Origin: Trichoderma breve
Taxonomy: Eukaryota > Ascomycota > Sordariomycetes > Hypocreales > Hypocreaceae
DNA: 64,000 bases
NCBI RefSeq assembly: GCF_028502605.1
Contig: NC_079232.1
Coordinates: 1,178,001 to 1,242,000 of the forward strand
Reading direction: 5' to 3'
The notes beneath the pieces are model-generated. The model was not told the origin of the DNA, made no database searches, and worked only from the letters and a program-made list of their open reading frames with translations. The position numbers and the translations under genes were made by a program. Position 1 is the first letter of the stretch. Each line of letters opens with the position of its first letter. Positions 45,320 through 57,259 of the stretch are shown piece after piece.

Positions 45320-47605
45320 ATTGTAACTGCAGTACTCCATACTCGTACTCCATACCGATGAGGTGAGCTTCAAGAGACTCTTCTTGGCAATTGCCTAAAA
45401 GAAAAATGGCACCCAATGCACTCCATAGCGTATTTTCGTCATACAGCGTATTCCGCCCTTGCAGAATACTACTACGAGTAGAAGTCTGATGTCAGGGCAC
45501 ATGACCAACGACAGTGCAGGCCTGTTGTATTAGTCTACATTATTCATTAACCATACACCAAGCATCATTCCTCCTCTACGGAGCGCTCAGCTTAGCCTTC
45601 TTCTCCTACTTCTTCCGCGCTTTCATGTGAATCTGCTGGCTGTCCAAGTTCTCTTCCCCTACTCCACCACTCCGGGCTTCGCTTGCACCATGTCCTCGGC
45701 ATACAAGTACCGCTCTCAACGCTCTGATCAAACCTGGGCCTTCTACTGTATACCAGCTCAGCGGGTCGGGTCAACCGGTGGGTCTTGGTAGAACTCCTGA
45801 TCCTAGTATTTAGACTAAAGTCCCGGGGTAGCCTGGCAACCTGGACCCTGGACTCTACTTATCACACCGATGTCGTTGACCTTGTTGAGCAATGAGGCAA
45901 CTCGTACTGTAGAGATACTCCGAAGAACTTACTGGATACGTCGTAGTCCAGTTGCAAATGTACCCAGAAATCTTGTAAAGCGCGAATGAGCGAAATATGC
46001 TGTTGGCTCCTCTCTTTCGGTCCCGATTTTTCTCTACGATTATCAAACAGCTCACGGATGCTAAGTTTGAGTATGGGAGGGGGCCGGTCCGTTACCAGGT
46101 TACATCTTGGAGCACGGACGTCAACCCATTGGCAAGCCATATTCCGCGAAATTGGTCACAGTCGGTATTTGATTTCCGCAGCAGCAAGACACCCAAGTGT
46201 TGAATCAGAACATTAGAGAAGGCTTCTAGAGCTAGTGGCTGGTCGACTTGCCCATGTTGGACTAGCCAGAGAAATTCCAAATGGCGGTATCAGGTCATAT
46301 GAGCTCAGGAGGAGTCTCAGAACGGAACGGTAAATGAGCTTGTTGGCTGGATGAAGATAGTAACTGTACCGACACGAGGACCAAAGAATACGGAAGCACA
46401 CGTAACACCTCCTGGTTACATGCAACTACCTGTTGCTCTGTTCCTCGGGCCAAACCGGCTCCAGCGGCGCACTGACTTTCCGCGGTATAATGGTTAGTGT
46501 TTCGTCTACATTTGCATATCGCGATCTGGTAAAGATATTCGGTCTAGGATCCGCACACCGCGGATTGATTTGCTACCAACTTGTTGGCTTGGTTTTGTCT
46601 TCTATCAACCGGTTACTACCCCCCGTGAGATCCACGACAAATTATCACATTTCTCTTTTTTTTTGTGGGACAAGGAGCCAAATTTTGCCAGCCATCCAGG
46701 AACCCGGAACCCCCTTAGATATTGGGTTACTGCGAAGATCGTAACCGTCCGGTTTCTTGGGTCAATTGCATTGCTTTACTCGCATGAAGGATGAGTGACA
46801 GGATGATAGCAGCTGTCTGTGCGTTCTTAATTTGCAGATTCTGCATGAATGTTGTTGGGTCGGCCCTTCATGCTAAAAGAGTGTATCAAGGTGTGATATA
46901 CTACTGCAAGCCATCGGCCAACATATCACAAAACCTTAAACCAACACCAGAAAATACATATAGCAGCACAGCCCGAACCTGAGAACGTCCTGAGGAATCA
47001 AACGAACCCCTTTCAACGCTACGACGATAGACTAACTGGCCATTTAGGACAAACTACTCCGAGCTCCTTGTTCGTAGCCGAGAGACCCAGTCCGGACCTC
47101 GTCCTGCTTCATCCCCGGAAGCAACAAGCGTCTCGCCAAGGAGGAGGGTAACTTGTAAGCGTTATCCGGAGAGTCTTTTCGCACCGATTGCCCCCAGCAG
47201 GGGTTTCTTTCAAGCTCTCTCCTGATCTGAGATAGCATCTTGTACTCCGTACGGTGTCTAGAGGAGATTTGACCCTGAGAATCGCCGCCTAGCCGGTTGG
47301 GAGTGTTTTATAAAAATGGGACGCTCTCATAGGGAAGACACTTGTGTAAAGTAGATAAAGAGGATTTCCATCCTCCCGTCAAGTGCTTTGATCAAACTAC
47401 TACATATCTCTCTCTATCTACTCTCAAAACACAAGAGTTGTTGCTGAGCTCAAGCTATCCATCACCTCTGTAGAGCAACTGGCGGTCATCACCATCATCA
47501 CTACCCTCTTGCCCTTTTCCTCCCTATTTGCTGAAGCCCATATCTCTTTGGTTGTTTGATATCGTATTTTTTCCACCTTCAAGGCCCATCATTACCACTA
47601 TCATC
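45320..47605. other. PKS upstream region, 2.3 kb
   Basis: No gene is supported; several 60-100 codon frames lack domains. It contains TACGAGTA-type octamers at 45340-45347 and 45473-45480, and a direct repeat of TACTCCATAC (45333-45342 and 45346-45355). The last 300 bases are the PKS core promoter and leader. Confidence 0.55.
47306..47316 (+). promoter_or_regulatory. TATA-like box of the polyketide synthase gene
   Basis: TTTTATAAAAA lies 290 bases before the ATG and is followed about 100 bases later by a CT-rich run (TCTCTCTCTATCTACTCTC) that resembles a fungal transcription start. So the leader would be about 200 bases long. Confidence 0.4.
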
Positions 47606-50600
47606 ATGTCTCAAGACTCAGCCGTAGTTGGGATGTCCACCCACGCAAACGACGACATTGCTGTTGTCGGATTCTCCTTCCGACTCCCTCAAGATGTGAA
47701 TGACGATATGAGCTTCTGGGAAGTTCTGGATAACCGTCGAAACTTAATGACCAGCTGTCCTGAGTCCCGCATGGATGCTAAGTCATTCTTGGACACCAAT
47801 GCCAACAAGGTATTCTTCGTCTTTCTGTCTCCGGCAATGATGATTCATGAGCGTGATTAATTGACTCAATGTTGTGTGTATAGCCATATCCTCGTGGGGC
47901 TCATTTCATCACAGATGATGTTACCTGCTTCGACGCTCCTTTCTTCTCGGTAACAGCGAAGGAAGCTGCCTCAATGGATCCAATGCAAAGAATGACTCTT
48001 GAGACTTCATATCGTGCCTTTGAAAAAGGTAAGCGCAAATACAAGACAGCATGAGAGCTTGGGAACTATGCCTTCTCTCCTCCATTCTTGAATGACTTAC
48101 TCTCGTGGTGAACTCTAGATTATGCTGACACTTTGTAGCTGGCTTCACAACAGATGCCCTGAGAGGTTCACAGACAGCTGTGTTCCATGCGTCCATGTTG
48201 GAGGATTACACACGACTGATGGCAATGGACCCCGATAACGTAGAACGCACCACGATTACTGGTGGCACGGTGCCGTGCATGGTGCCAAACCGTATCAGTT
48301 GGTACTTTGATCTTCGGGGACCAAGCATCCATGTTAATACGGCTTGCTCCAGTGGACTGGTCGCCGTTGACATGGCATGTAAGACATTGCGCAGTGGCGA
48401 TGCATCATGTGTGAGTCCAAAATAAATACCCCTGCCCCTTGTCTCTTATTTCCAGAATGGGTAATTCGGAGAACACCCGGTGAATCCGGTAGTTTGAAAG
48501 GCAAAAAGGCTGAAACATGACCAATAGGCTCTCGTCACTGGAGCCAACCTGCTCCTTGACCCTACCCTGTTCCATCTGCTGTCAAACCAAAACTTCCTGT
48601 CGCCGGATAGCCGGTCCTACAGCTTTGACCAGCGAGCCAACGGCTACGCCAGAGGTGAAGGTATTATTGCTGTGGTGCTTAAGCCTGTTTCTGCAGCTGT
48701 GCGAGATGGTGATATGATTCGTGCTGTCATTCGTGCTTCGGGCTCAAACCAGGATGGTCATACTCCGATTATAACACAGCCCAGCCAGGAAGCGCAACAA
48801 GACCTTATTCAGCACGTCTATAAACAGGCGAATGTTTCACTGGCAGAAACACGATATGTCGAGGCACATGGTAAGCTGGATGCTGAAGTAATGATGAATA
48901 AAAGAGAGATTTTGTTGACAAATTATTAAAAACAGGAACGGGAACGCCGGTGGGAGATCCGATTGAAGCACGAGCAATAGGGAGAGTGTTCCGAAAATAC
49001 CGATCCCAGAAAGATCCACTTTACATGTAAGTCTCTGGTTTCTGAAGCTCTTTGGTACTATCTGTAACTGTATTGAATCCATGGACAATGACTTACTGAC
49101 ATAACTTGCTAATAGTGGCTCCGTCAAATCCAACATTGGCCATCTTGAAGGTGCAAGTGGCCTAGCTGGCTTACTGAAAGTCATCTGTGAGTTTGACTAC
49201 ATTTGGTGTTTACCAGAGAAGCCCTGTGGCCAAGTACTAACTTTCTCCAGTGAGTTTGGAAAAGGGTATTATTCCACCCAATGCGCTCTTCGACAAGATC
49301 AATCCTGCTATAGACGCAGACTTCTGGAACATCTCGGTATGTAATAACACTTTAACTATATGTTTCAACGCGTTCATAATCTCTGACTAACGTCTTTCCC
49401 AGATCCCTGCTGCAAGTGTGTTCTGGCCCGGCCAAGGCGTGCGCAGAGCCTCAGTCAACTCCTTCGGCTTTGGCGGCTCCAACACACACGTTGTAATCGA
49501 CGATGCGCTGCATTACTTACAAGAGAGGAACTTGGCTGGCAATCACTGTACCGCTACAGTTCCTGACAACGTGGCCGGTGAATTGGTGTCACCACCAGCA
49601 CCAATCATCGACGGCCCTCTGGAGAGCTCCCCTACTTCAGATGAGGAATGTTCTAACTCGGATGTTTCCACTGTTGGTTCTGAGGAAACTGAGTCTACTA
49701 AAGCGGCTTCAGAGACTTCAGCCGCAGAAACTCTTCCTAAGTTGCTTGTGTGGACCGCCGCCGACGAGCAGGCAGCCAAACGCTCCCTACGCGATTACGA
49801 ACTCTATTACAATGAGAAGATCGCAGGGAGCCGCACCAAGCTCGATCGTTTGGCTTACACATTGGGTGCCCGCAGGACGCACATGCTTTGGAGGAGCTTC
49901 GCCATTGTTACAGATAGCCAAGATGGTGCAACGGACCTTGACCCAGCGAAGCCCGTGAGGAGTTCTACAGATGACGCTACACTGGCCTTTGTCTTTACAG
50001 GACAGGGAGCCCAGTACGTGGGCATGGGATGGGACTTGGTCAAACATCCCGTTTTCGCAGACACCCTCCAGAAGATTGATAAGATATACGAGAGCCTTGG
50101 GTGTACATGGTCTATCTTCGGTAAGAGGCCTATTTCCCAGCTTATTGATACCTGCGGTGTAACATAACTAACAAACTTCTTCGCATCGCAGATGAGTTAC
50201 GCTCTAGTAAGAATATCGACCTGCCGCAGTACAGCCAGCCCTTGTCCACAGCGGTTCAACTTGCCCTGCTGGAACTGCTGGCTAGTTTCGGTATTGCTCC
50301 TAAAGCCGTCATTGGACACTCTTCAGGAGAGATTGCCGCTGCGTACGCCATTGGTGCGTTGTCATTGGAATCTGCCTGCAAAGTCTCCTATTTCAGGGGC
50401 CAGCTTGCAGGAAAGCTGAGGACTGCCAATGCCGCCACCCCAGGGGCAATGATGTCCATCAACTTGACAGAAGCAAATGTCTCTGGATACCTTTCTGCAA
50501 TTGGTGATGAAGTTAGCTCTGTTTGTGTGGCTTGCATCAACAGCCCCCTCAACTGCACACTGTCAGGTCCCGAAACGGCCATTGACGCCATCAAGGCACA

Positions 50601-53600
50601 GGCTGACAAGGATGGCATCTTTGCTCAAAAGCTTAAGACTGGAGTTGCATACCACTCAAAGGCAATGGAAGCTATTGCTGACGAGTATGTAACGCTGATG
50701 GGGTCGCTTGAGGGTGCCTCGCGCCAGGATCTCAAGGTCGCGAGCGGTATTCCCATGGTCTCATCCGTGTCAGGCAAGATCGTACGTCCGGCTGCTCTGA
50801 AGACGGGCCAGTATTGGGTCAACAACATGGTCTCCCCAGTTCGTTTCGCCGATGCCATGCAGCTGCTCACCCAAGAGCCATCCAAGGTCAAAATGGGGCT
50901 GAACAGTATTACCGACCTTGTCGAGATTGGGTCTCATCCTGCTTTGCGAAGAGTGGCTCAGGATACTATCCGCCAAAATGGAAACAAAAAGCAGCAGATC
51001 CGGTATAGTGCTGCTTTGCAAAGATCCCACCCTCCTATTAAGACAACGCTGGAACTTGTGGGACAGTTGTTTTGCTGGGGACACAACGTATCCATCAATG
51101 CTGTCAACCAAAGCATGAAGCCGGCCACCAAGTTGGACACATCCACAGGGAATCCCAGTTTCCTCATCGATACCCCAGAGTATCCATTTGACCGATCCCA
51201 CAAGTACTGGGCAGAATCTCGCATTAGCCGAGACTACCGACTTCGTGGCAGCGTCAAGGGTGACATGCTCGGAGCTCGAGTGGCTGATTGGAATCCCCTT
51301 GCCCCTCGCTGGAGAAATTTCCTAACAGTTGAGTCTATTCCATGGACCGGGCACCACAGGGTTACCGACGCCATATTGTATCCTGCTGCCGGCATGCTAG
51401 TCATGGCTATTGAGGCTGCCCAGCAAATGGTTCCAGAAGATAAGGAGGTTTCCGGCTTCCTCTTCAAAGAGGCTGATTTCTTCAATCCCATCATGGTTTA
51501 CGATAGATGGGAAGACAGAACTGAGACCCAGGTTCAACTTCGACCTCTTAATACGACACAAGATGCCGAAAAGTGTGGCCATCTGCTGTTCGAGGTGGAC
51601 ATTTTCTCTTACACAAGTGAAAACTGGACTCACTGTTTCCACTCCAGCATGCAAGTTGATTACGAGAAGTCGACAAGCACCTACGGCAGCGAGCGTAGGC
51701 AGCTTACCCACGAGAAAGTTCGTAATCAATACAGCCAGGCTTCTGAAACATGTGTCTGGCCTATTGACGCTGCCTCCATCTATCGCAACGCTACCGAAGT
51801 TGGCTTGCAATATGGAGAATGGTTTCAGCTTCTGCAGGATGTGTGCTGGGACTCCAATGCTACCGCCGTGGCCCGTGTTGATGTGTCCAAAGACAAGTAC
51901 AAGACTGCCAGCCTGGTACATCCCTGCGTACTTGATCAAGCCTTCCAAGTATTGCGTGTCGGTGCTGGCCAGCATCCCCACGCCAATGTTCCCGCTCGTT
52001 TGGTAGGCGCATGGTTTGCCTCTACCTCAAAGTGGCAAGGTCCTGGATCTGACCATATTCGGTGGATTGCGACATCTACTTCAGCCGCTCCTGTTGGAGG
52101 TGCCCAGGGCAAGGGCGAGCAGGGTACCATTGCTGCCCTGGCTGATGATGACACTGTTCTGTGCACGATAGAGCAGGCCACCACGGTGTCCATCACCAGC
52201 GACGTCAAGACAACGGACAAAAAGCTACTCTACAGTACCGAGTGGAAGCCCCAGTTGAGCTTGCTGGAACCTGAGCAGCTAGCCAGCGTCTGTAAAGCAG
52301 ATTCATTTGAGAAAGATGAATCTTCAATTGTGGAAAATCATTTGAAGATGTGCTTAGCTCTGGAGCTTACTGCTATCCGAGTGCTTCAGAGACTAGATCG
52401 AACCAAGATTCCCAAGGCTTTGACTCGCCACGTCGAATGGATGGAGTGGCATATTGCTAGCAATATGACCCCTGAAAACAGACAGCTTGGAGATACCATA
52501 AGCGATGAGGAGTTGGAATCTCGCCTAGTTGAAGCTGAAGAGCTTCTACCGGCTTGGAAGCTGTTAACCACCTGCGCGCGAAGACTGCCCGAGGTGCTCT
52601 CGGGTGAGGTCGATCCTCTCCAAGTGGTGTACGGAAAAGACGAAGCAGACGTCTTTTATGCCGACCTCTGCTATAAGCTTTGCCAGGATGGTCGACTCAG
52701 TGCAGTCTTGGACCTGGCCGCACACGAGCGCCCAGCTCAGCGAATTTTGGAAGTTGGTGCCGGAACTGGTGGCATGACTGGACATGTTCTATCCCTCCTG
52801 CAACAGCGCGAAGAAAGAATTGGGGGCTCTTGCTTCTCCCAATACACGTATACAGACATTTCGCCAATGTTTTTTGAGAAAGCTCGTGAGCGATGGTCTC
52901 ATCTCGCTTCTCAGGGCCGCATGAACTTTAAGACCTTCAACATGGACAATCCTATCGAAGATCAGGGATTCGAGCCCGGCTCTTATGACCTTGTCGTTGC
53001 TGCCAGTGTGCTCCATGCTACCCCTTACATGGAGACTAGTCTTCGACACGTCCGTAGAGCATTGAAGCCTGGCGGCCGACTCATTTTGCTTGAGGTCATT
53101 AACCCGGAAAATATCGTCACGAGCTTCATGTCGGGATTGGTGCCTGGATGGTGGGTTGCCAAGGAGGAATGGAGACCATACTCTGCGGCTGTGGATGAGC
53201 CGCGATGGGATAAATGCCTGAAGGACAATGGATTCTCAGGCAACGACGTGATTATGCGCGATTACAAGAGTGATGAATGCCATGTTGTGAGCATCATCCT
53301 CACGACGGCTGTCGAGGAACCCAAGCAGGCTCCTGAGACTCGGCAGAGAAAGCTTGTCATTGTTGTTGATGAGCAAAAGTCATACCGACAGACACGGTTG
53401 GCAGAATTGGTGCAGCAGCAACTGGATCCTCAAGGCAGCATGACTTCAAGCATCTGTTCCTTCACCTTGGACGACCTATCGCAGTCTCTCGACAGCCTAA
53501 CCAAAGATGACACTGTAGTGTGCATTGCTGAGGTCAACAACCAGGCCCTTCTCTCCAATCTTTCAGAAAAGAGCTTCAAGTGCCTCCAGTACCTAGTAGG

Positions 53601-56168
53601 AAACGCACCCAAGCTTCTCTGGGCCACTGCTAGCAGTATAGAGAACGAAGAGCACGCCAACTACGGCGTCATGCAGGGATTCTTCCGTTCGATTCGAGTA
53701 GAGCATCCTGATAACCAGATTGTTTCGCTTGCCATGGAAGGTAAATTGGAATCTCTCAAGTCTGCTCAATTTATTGCAAAGGTCTTTAATGCCAGTTTCG
53801 GATCCTCGGCTTCTAAAGAGGTTGAGTATCTCGTCAAAGATGGTCTTCTGATGACTGGAAGAGCAGTCGAGGATGTATCCGGCAATGAAGCTATCACTTC
53901 TCTCGTGTCCTGCCAATTCCAGGAGAAGGCTTGGTATGATGGACCGGCTCTGCAGCTCTCTGTTGACACTAAAGAAGCTGTAGCCACCCTGCAGTTTGTC
54001 CGAGATGTCAAGTATGAGATCGATTTGGATCCCAGTGAGGTGGAAATTGATGCCAAAGCTTGGGGTGTTAGCCACAAGGATGCGCAGACAGCCATGGGCC
54101 GCCGGCAAGATTTCCATGATGGCCTCCAGCTCGGATATGATTGCGCTGGTATTGTCACTCGGGTTGGACGAGACTGCGCTTCCTTCAAGCCTGGAGACCG
54201 AGTCTGCATGGTGGCTCCAGGTTGTATGCGACAGTATCCTCGCGGAAATGCAAAAGCCGTTTGCAAAATTCCAGAGTCAATGTCTTATGAGGTTGCTACA
54301 TCTGTCCTGATCCCCTCTATGACTGCTTATCACGCCATGGTCGATATTGCTCGCCTTGATAAAGGAGAAAGGGTTCTCATTCACGCAGCTGCCAGTGCCG
54401 TAGGCCAAGTCGCTGTCCGTGTTGCCCAGATGCAGGGTGCTGAGATCTTCGCCACATACTCGGGATCCCAGGAGCGAGACACGCTGAAGACCATGGATTT
54501 GCCTGAGGAGCGCATCTTCGACAATAGCAGTATCGCTTTTACGCAAGGTGTGATGAAGCTGACTGGCGGAGACGGAGTAGATGTGATTTTCAATCTGCTG
54601 GCTGGAGAAGAAGCCATGCGAGCCTCTTGTGAATGTCTGGCTTCTGGCGGGCGCTTCCTCGAAATGAATCGCTCCAACGTCGGTTCCAATGCCACTCTTC
54701 CCATCGGTATCTTGGACAGAAACGCCAGTTTCTCCATCATTGACGTTGTCGGCCTGAATCTGAAGACAACTAGCAGACTTCTGCAGAAGACAATGGAGCT
54801 GATGGAACAGGAGCACATTGCGCATCCCAAACCATTGCACTGCTTCAACGCATCAGAAGTGGAAATGGCCTTCCAAGAGTTACAGGCTGGCAATAAACTG
54901 GGTCGTGTCATCATCAAGCCTCAAGCTGAAGATGTAGTAACGGTAAGTAGAGAGTGTTAACTATCAATGCCCGAATTCTCAGACGACTAACTTTGAAACA
55001 GAAATTCATCCAGGAGCAGCGTCCTTGGAAGTTTAATGCAGATGCATCGTATTTGATTGCAGGAGGATCCGGTGGTCTTGGTCGGGCCATTGCTAAATGG
55101 ATGGCTGACCGCGGAGCCAAAAACCTGATTCTTCCATCTCGATCCGGAGCTGCTTCAAAAGCTGCCAAGGAATTGATTGAAGAATTAACAGCTCGTGGCA
55201 TCAACATTGTGGCGCCCAAATGCGACGTGGCATCAGAAACAGAGCTCGCAGATGTCCTAGATAACTGCGCTCGCACTATGCCTCCTATTAAAGGCTGTAT
55301 CAACGCAGCAATGGTCCTGCAGGGTGCCGTGTTCCAGAACAGCATGACCTTTGCCCAGTGGGATCTCACGATGCGCTCTAAGAGGCAGACATCGTGGAAC
55401 CTGCACCAGTTCCTGCCCAAGGATCTCGACTTCTTCATCATGCTCTCATCTCTTGCTGGCGTCGTTGGTCAAATCGCCAGCGCAAACTACTCGGCAGGCT
55501 GCTCATTCCAGGACGCTCTTGCACGACAGCGTCTTGCTCAGGGTCAGGCAGGTCTTTCCATCGACCTTGGCTGGATGCGAAACATTGGAATTGTCGCCGA
55601 GACTGGCGCGTACCAAAAGCAGCGCGAGTCCTTTGACGACATGAAGCAGATTGACGATGCCGAGCTCTTCGCTACCCTTTCCGTATACTGCGACCCAACC
55701 GCTCCTCTGCCCGCTATCGTGTCTCAGGCCGGGGGTCAAGTTCTCTTTGGGCTCAAGACTCCGATTGATAGCCTAGCCCAAGGCCGCAACCTACCACAGC
55801 TGATGGACAGGCCCTTCTTCGCCCCTTTCTCCTTTACCACCGACTCAGCCGTCGCAACAAGCACAAGCGCCAACCAAGAAGCCGCAGTGGGCGCTCGTTT
55901 CCGACAAGCTTCGAACCCAGGAGATCGCGCTGAGGTCGTGCTGGGCGCCTTGACTGCCAGGCTGGCGCGTGCCATGGCCATCCCGTCTGACGATGTGGAA
56001 CAGAACAAGTCACTGTCACACTATGGCGTTGACTCTCTGATGTCTGTTGACTTGCGAAACTGGATTGGACGAGAGTTTGGTTCCATGCTTACAGCATTCG
56101 ATATCATGGGTGGTGCCTCCATTGCAAAGATTGTGGATATGATTGTTGAGAGGAGCACGATTGGGTAA
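47606..56168 (+). CDS. Highly reducing polyketide synthase, KS-AT-DH-CMeT-ER-KR-ACP
   Basis: Iterative type I synthase of 2615 residues in ten exons: 47606-47809, 47884-48028, 48139-48410, 48528-48870, 48936-49026, 49116-49186, 49251-49336, 49403-50120, 50192-54942 and 55002-56168. Domains and active sites: KS with Cys186 (NTACSSG), His321 (EAHGTGTP) and His361 (NIGHLEG); AT with Ser687 (GHSSGE); DH with His1032 ([13 protein letters not shown]) and Asp1225 (LDQAFQ); C-methyltransferase with [10 protein letters not shown] near 1495; ER with the nucleotide-binding HAAASAVGQ near 2041; KR with GGSGGLG near 2248 and Tyr2390; ACP with Ser2572 (GVDSL). There is no terminal thioesterase. Oddities: the KR YxxxN Asn is Cys (YSAGC), the ER loop has SAVG for the usual GGVG, and the DH motif has Asp where many have Gly. 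The product is expected to be a reduced, possibly alpha-methylated chain. Six short exons in the KS region are unusual beside the 4.75 kb exon. Confidence 0.95.
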
Positions 56169-56305
56169 ATGGTCCCAGGAGTAGATTATAGTTAGAGGGT
56201 AGAAAAATGGTAGACACGTGATAGAAAAACAAATAGACTCAACGCTGGGTTATATCAAAATTATATCTTTTTTTATCTATTACATACCTATTTATATACC
56301 ATTGA

Positions 56306-57259
56306 TTACAGTGACTTCTCAACCTCCATTGCTTCCTTGATGCCCTCTTCAATGGCCGTCACGCGAGCCTGTTCCAAGCGCTTAAGCGGCCGACGGGGGT
56401 ATCCTCCGTATCCATAGAAGCTCTGGATCGCCTGCTTTGTGCCGGCAATGGCCGCCTTTGTCAAAGGCCAGTCACCACGGCTGAGGATCTTTTGCAGTCT
56501 CTCGGCCTCCTCCTTGTTGCCCTCGGCGTACGAGTTCCAGACCTTGACGCACAGCTTGGGCATGACATTGGCACCGCCGGCGATGATGCCGCTACCGCCG
56601 CTGACCAGCGTCTGCAGAGTAAAGTCGCACATACCACCAAAGGCCATGTATCCTGAGCCCTCCTGGAAGGGGGTCTTGGCGTTGGTGCCGAGAGCAACGC
56701 GTGTGAGCTTTCCGGTGTTGCCACAGGTGAACTTGGTGCCGGTGATGTTCTTGTGCTGGGCCAGCTTGATGAGCAGGTCGCTGTCCATGTCGATTCCGGA
56801 CACAGCACCAGGGTAGTTGTACAGGATGATGGGGATGGGGCTTTCGTCGGCAACGGCAATGAAGTAGTTGTAGATGGACTCCTCGTCGGTCTGGGCGCGG
56901 TAGTATGACGGAGGCAGGATCAGAGCAGCCTCGGCCCCGGCTCCGGCTGCGAGCTTGCACAGCTCAATGGTGCCTCTGACACTGCCCTCGGTGGCTCCAA
57001 ACAGGACTGGTGTGGACTGGAAGCCGGCGGCGTCGAGAGCTTCTCTTGAGGCCTTGACGACGGCAATCTTCTCTTCTCTTGTGCAGTGGACGGCTTCGCC
57101 ATTGGAGCCCATGATGACGAGACCAGCGAGGCCGGCCTTGGCGAGTCGCTCGGCGTGCTTCTTGATGGTGGGGATATCGAGATCTTCGGTGACGGGGTCA
57201 AAGAAGGTCATGGTAGGGGCGTAGATGCCGCATGGCAGCGATTTAGCAGGAGCCGCCAT
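56306..57259 (-). CDS. Dihydrodipicolinate synthase-family aldolase (sugar-acid aldolase)
   Basis: Class I (Schiff-base) aldolase of the DapA superfamily, 317 residues in one exon, full length. Motifs: GIYAPTMTFFDPVTEDLD, VIMGSNGEAVHCTREEK (the GSTGE-like phosphate/carboxylate loop), LPPSYYRAQTDE, and ILYNYPGAVSGIDMD with the catalytic Tyr. The Schiff-base Lys is most likely in NITGTKFTCGN. Fungal relatives include L-threo-3-deoxy-hexulosonate aldolase (GaaC/LGA1 of the D-galacturonate pathway), which fits the GIYAPTMTFF start. No targeting signal is visible. It ends 137 bases after the PKS stop, convergent with it, and its 5' side faces the Gfo/Idh/MocA oxidoreductase. It is probably not part of the polyketide pathway. 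Confidence 0.88.
   Translation of the reverse strand: MAAPAKSLPCGIYAPTMTFFDPVTEDLDIPTIKKHAERLAKAGLAGLVIMGSNGEAVHCTREEKIAVVKASREALDAAGFQSTPVLFGATEGSVRGTIELCKLAAGAGAEAALILPPSYYRAQTDEESIYNYFIAVADESPIPIILYNYPGAVSGIDMDSDLLIKLAQHKNITGTKFTCGNTGKLTRVALGTNAKTPFQEGSGYMAFGGMCDFTLQTLVSGGSGIIAGGANVMPKLCVKVWNSYAEGNKEEAERLQKILSRGDWPLTKAAIAGTKQAIQSFYGYGGYPRRPLKRLEQARVTAIEEGIKEAMEVEKSL

Noticed and set aside
46478..46560. tRNA-like start (GCGGTATAATGGTTAGTG resembles an A box)
   Set aside because: No B box (GGTTCRA), no anticodon stem and no acceptor pairing follow within 90 bases.
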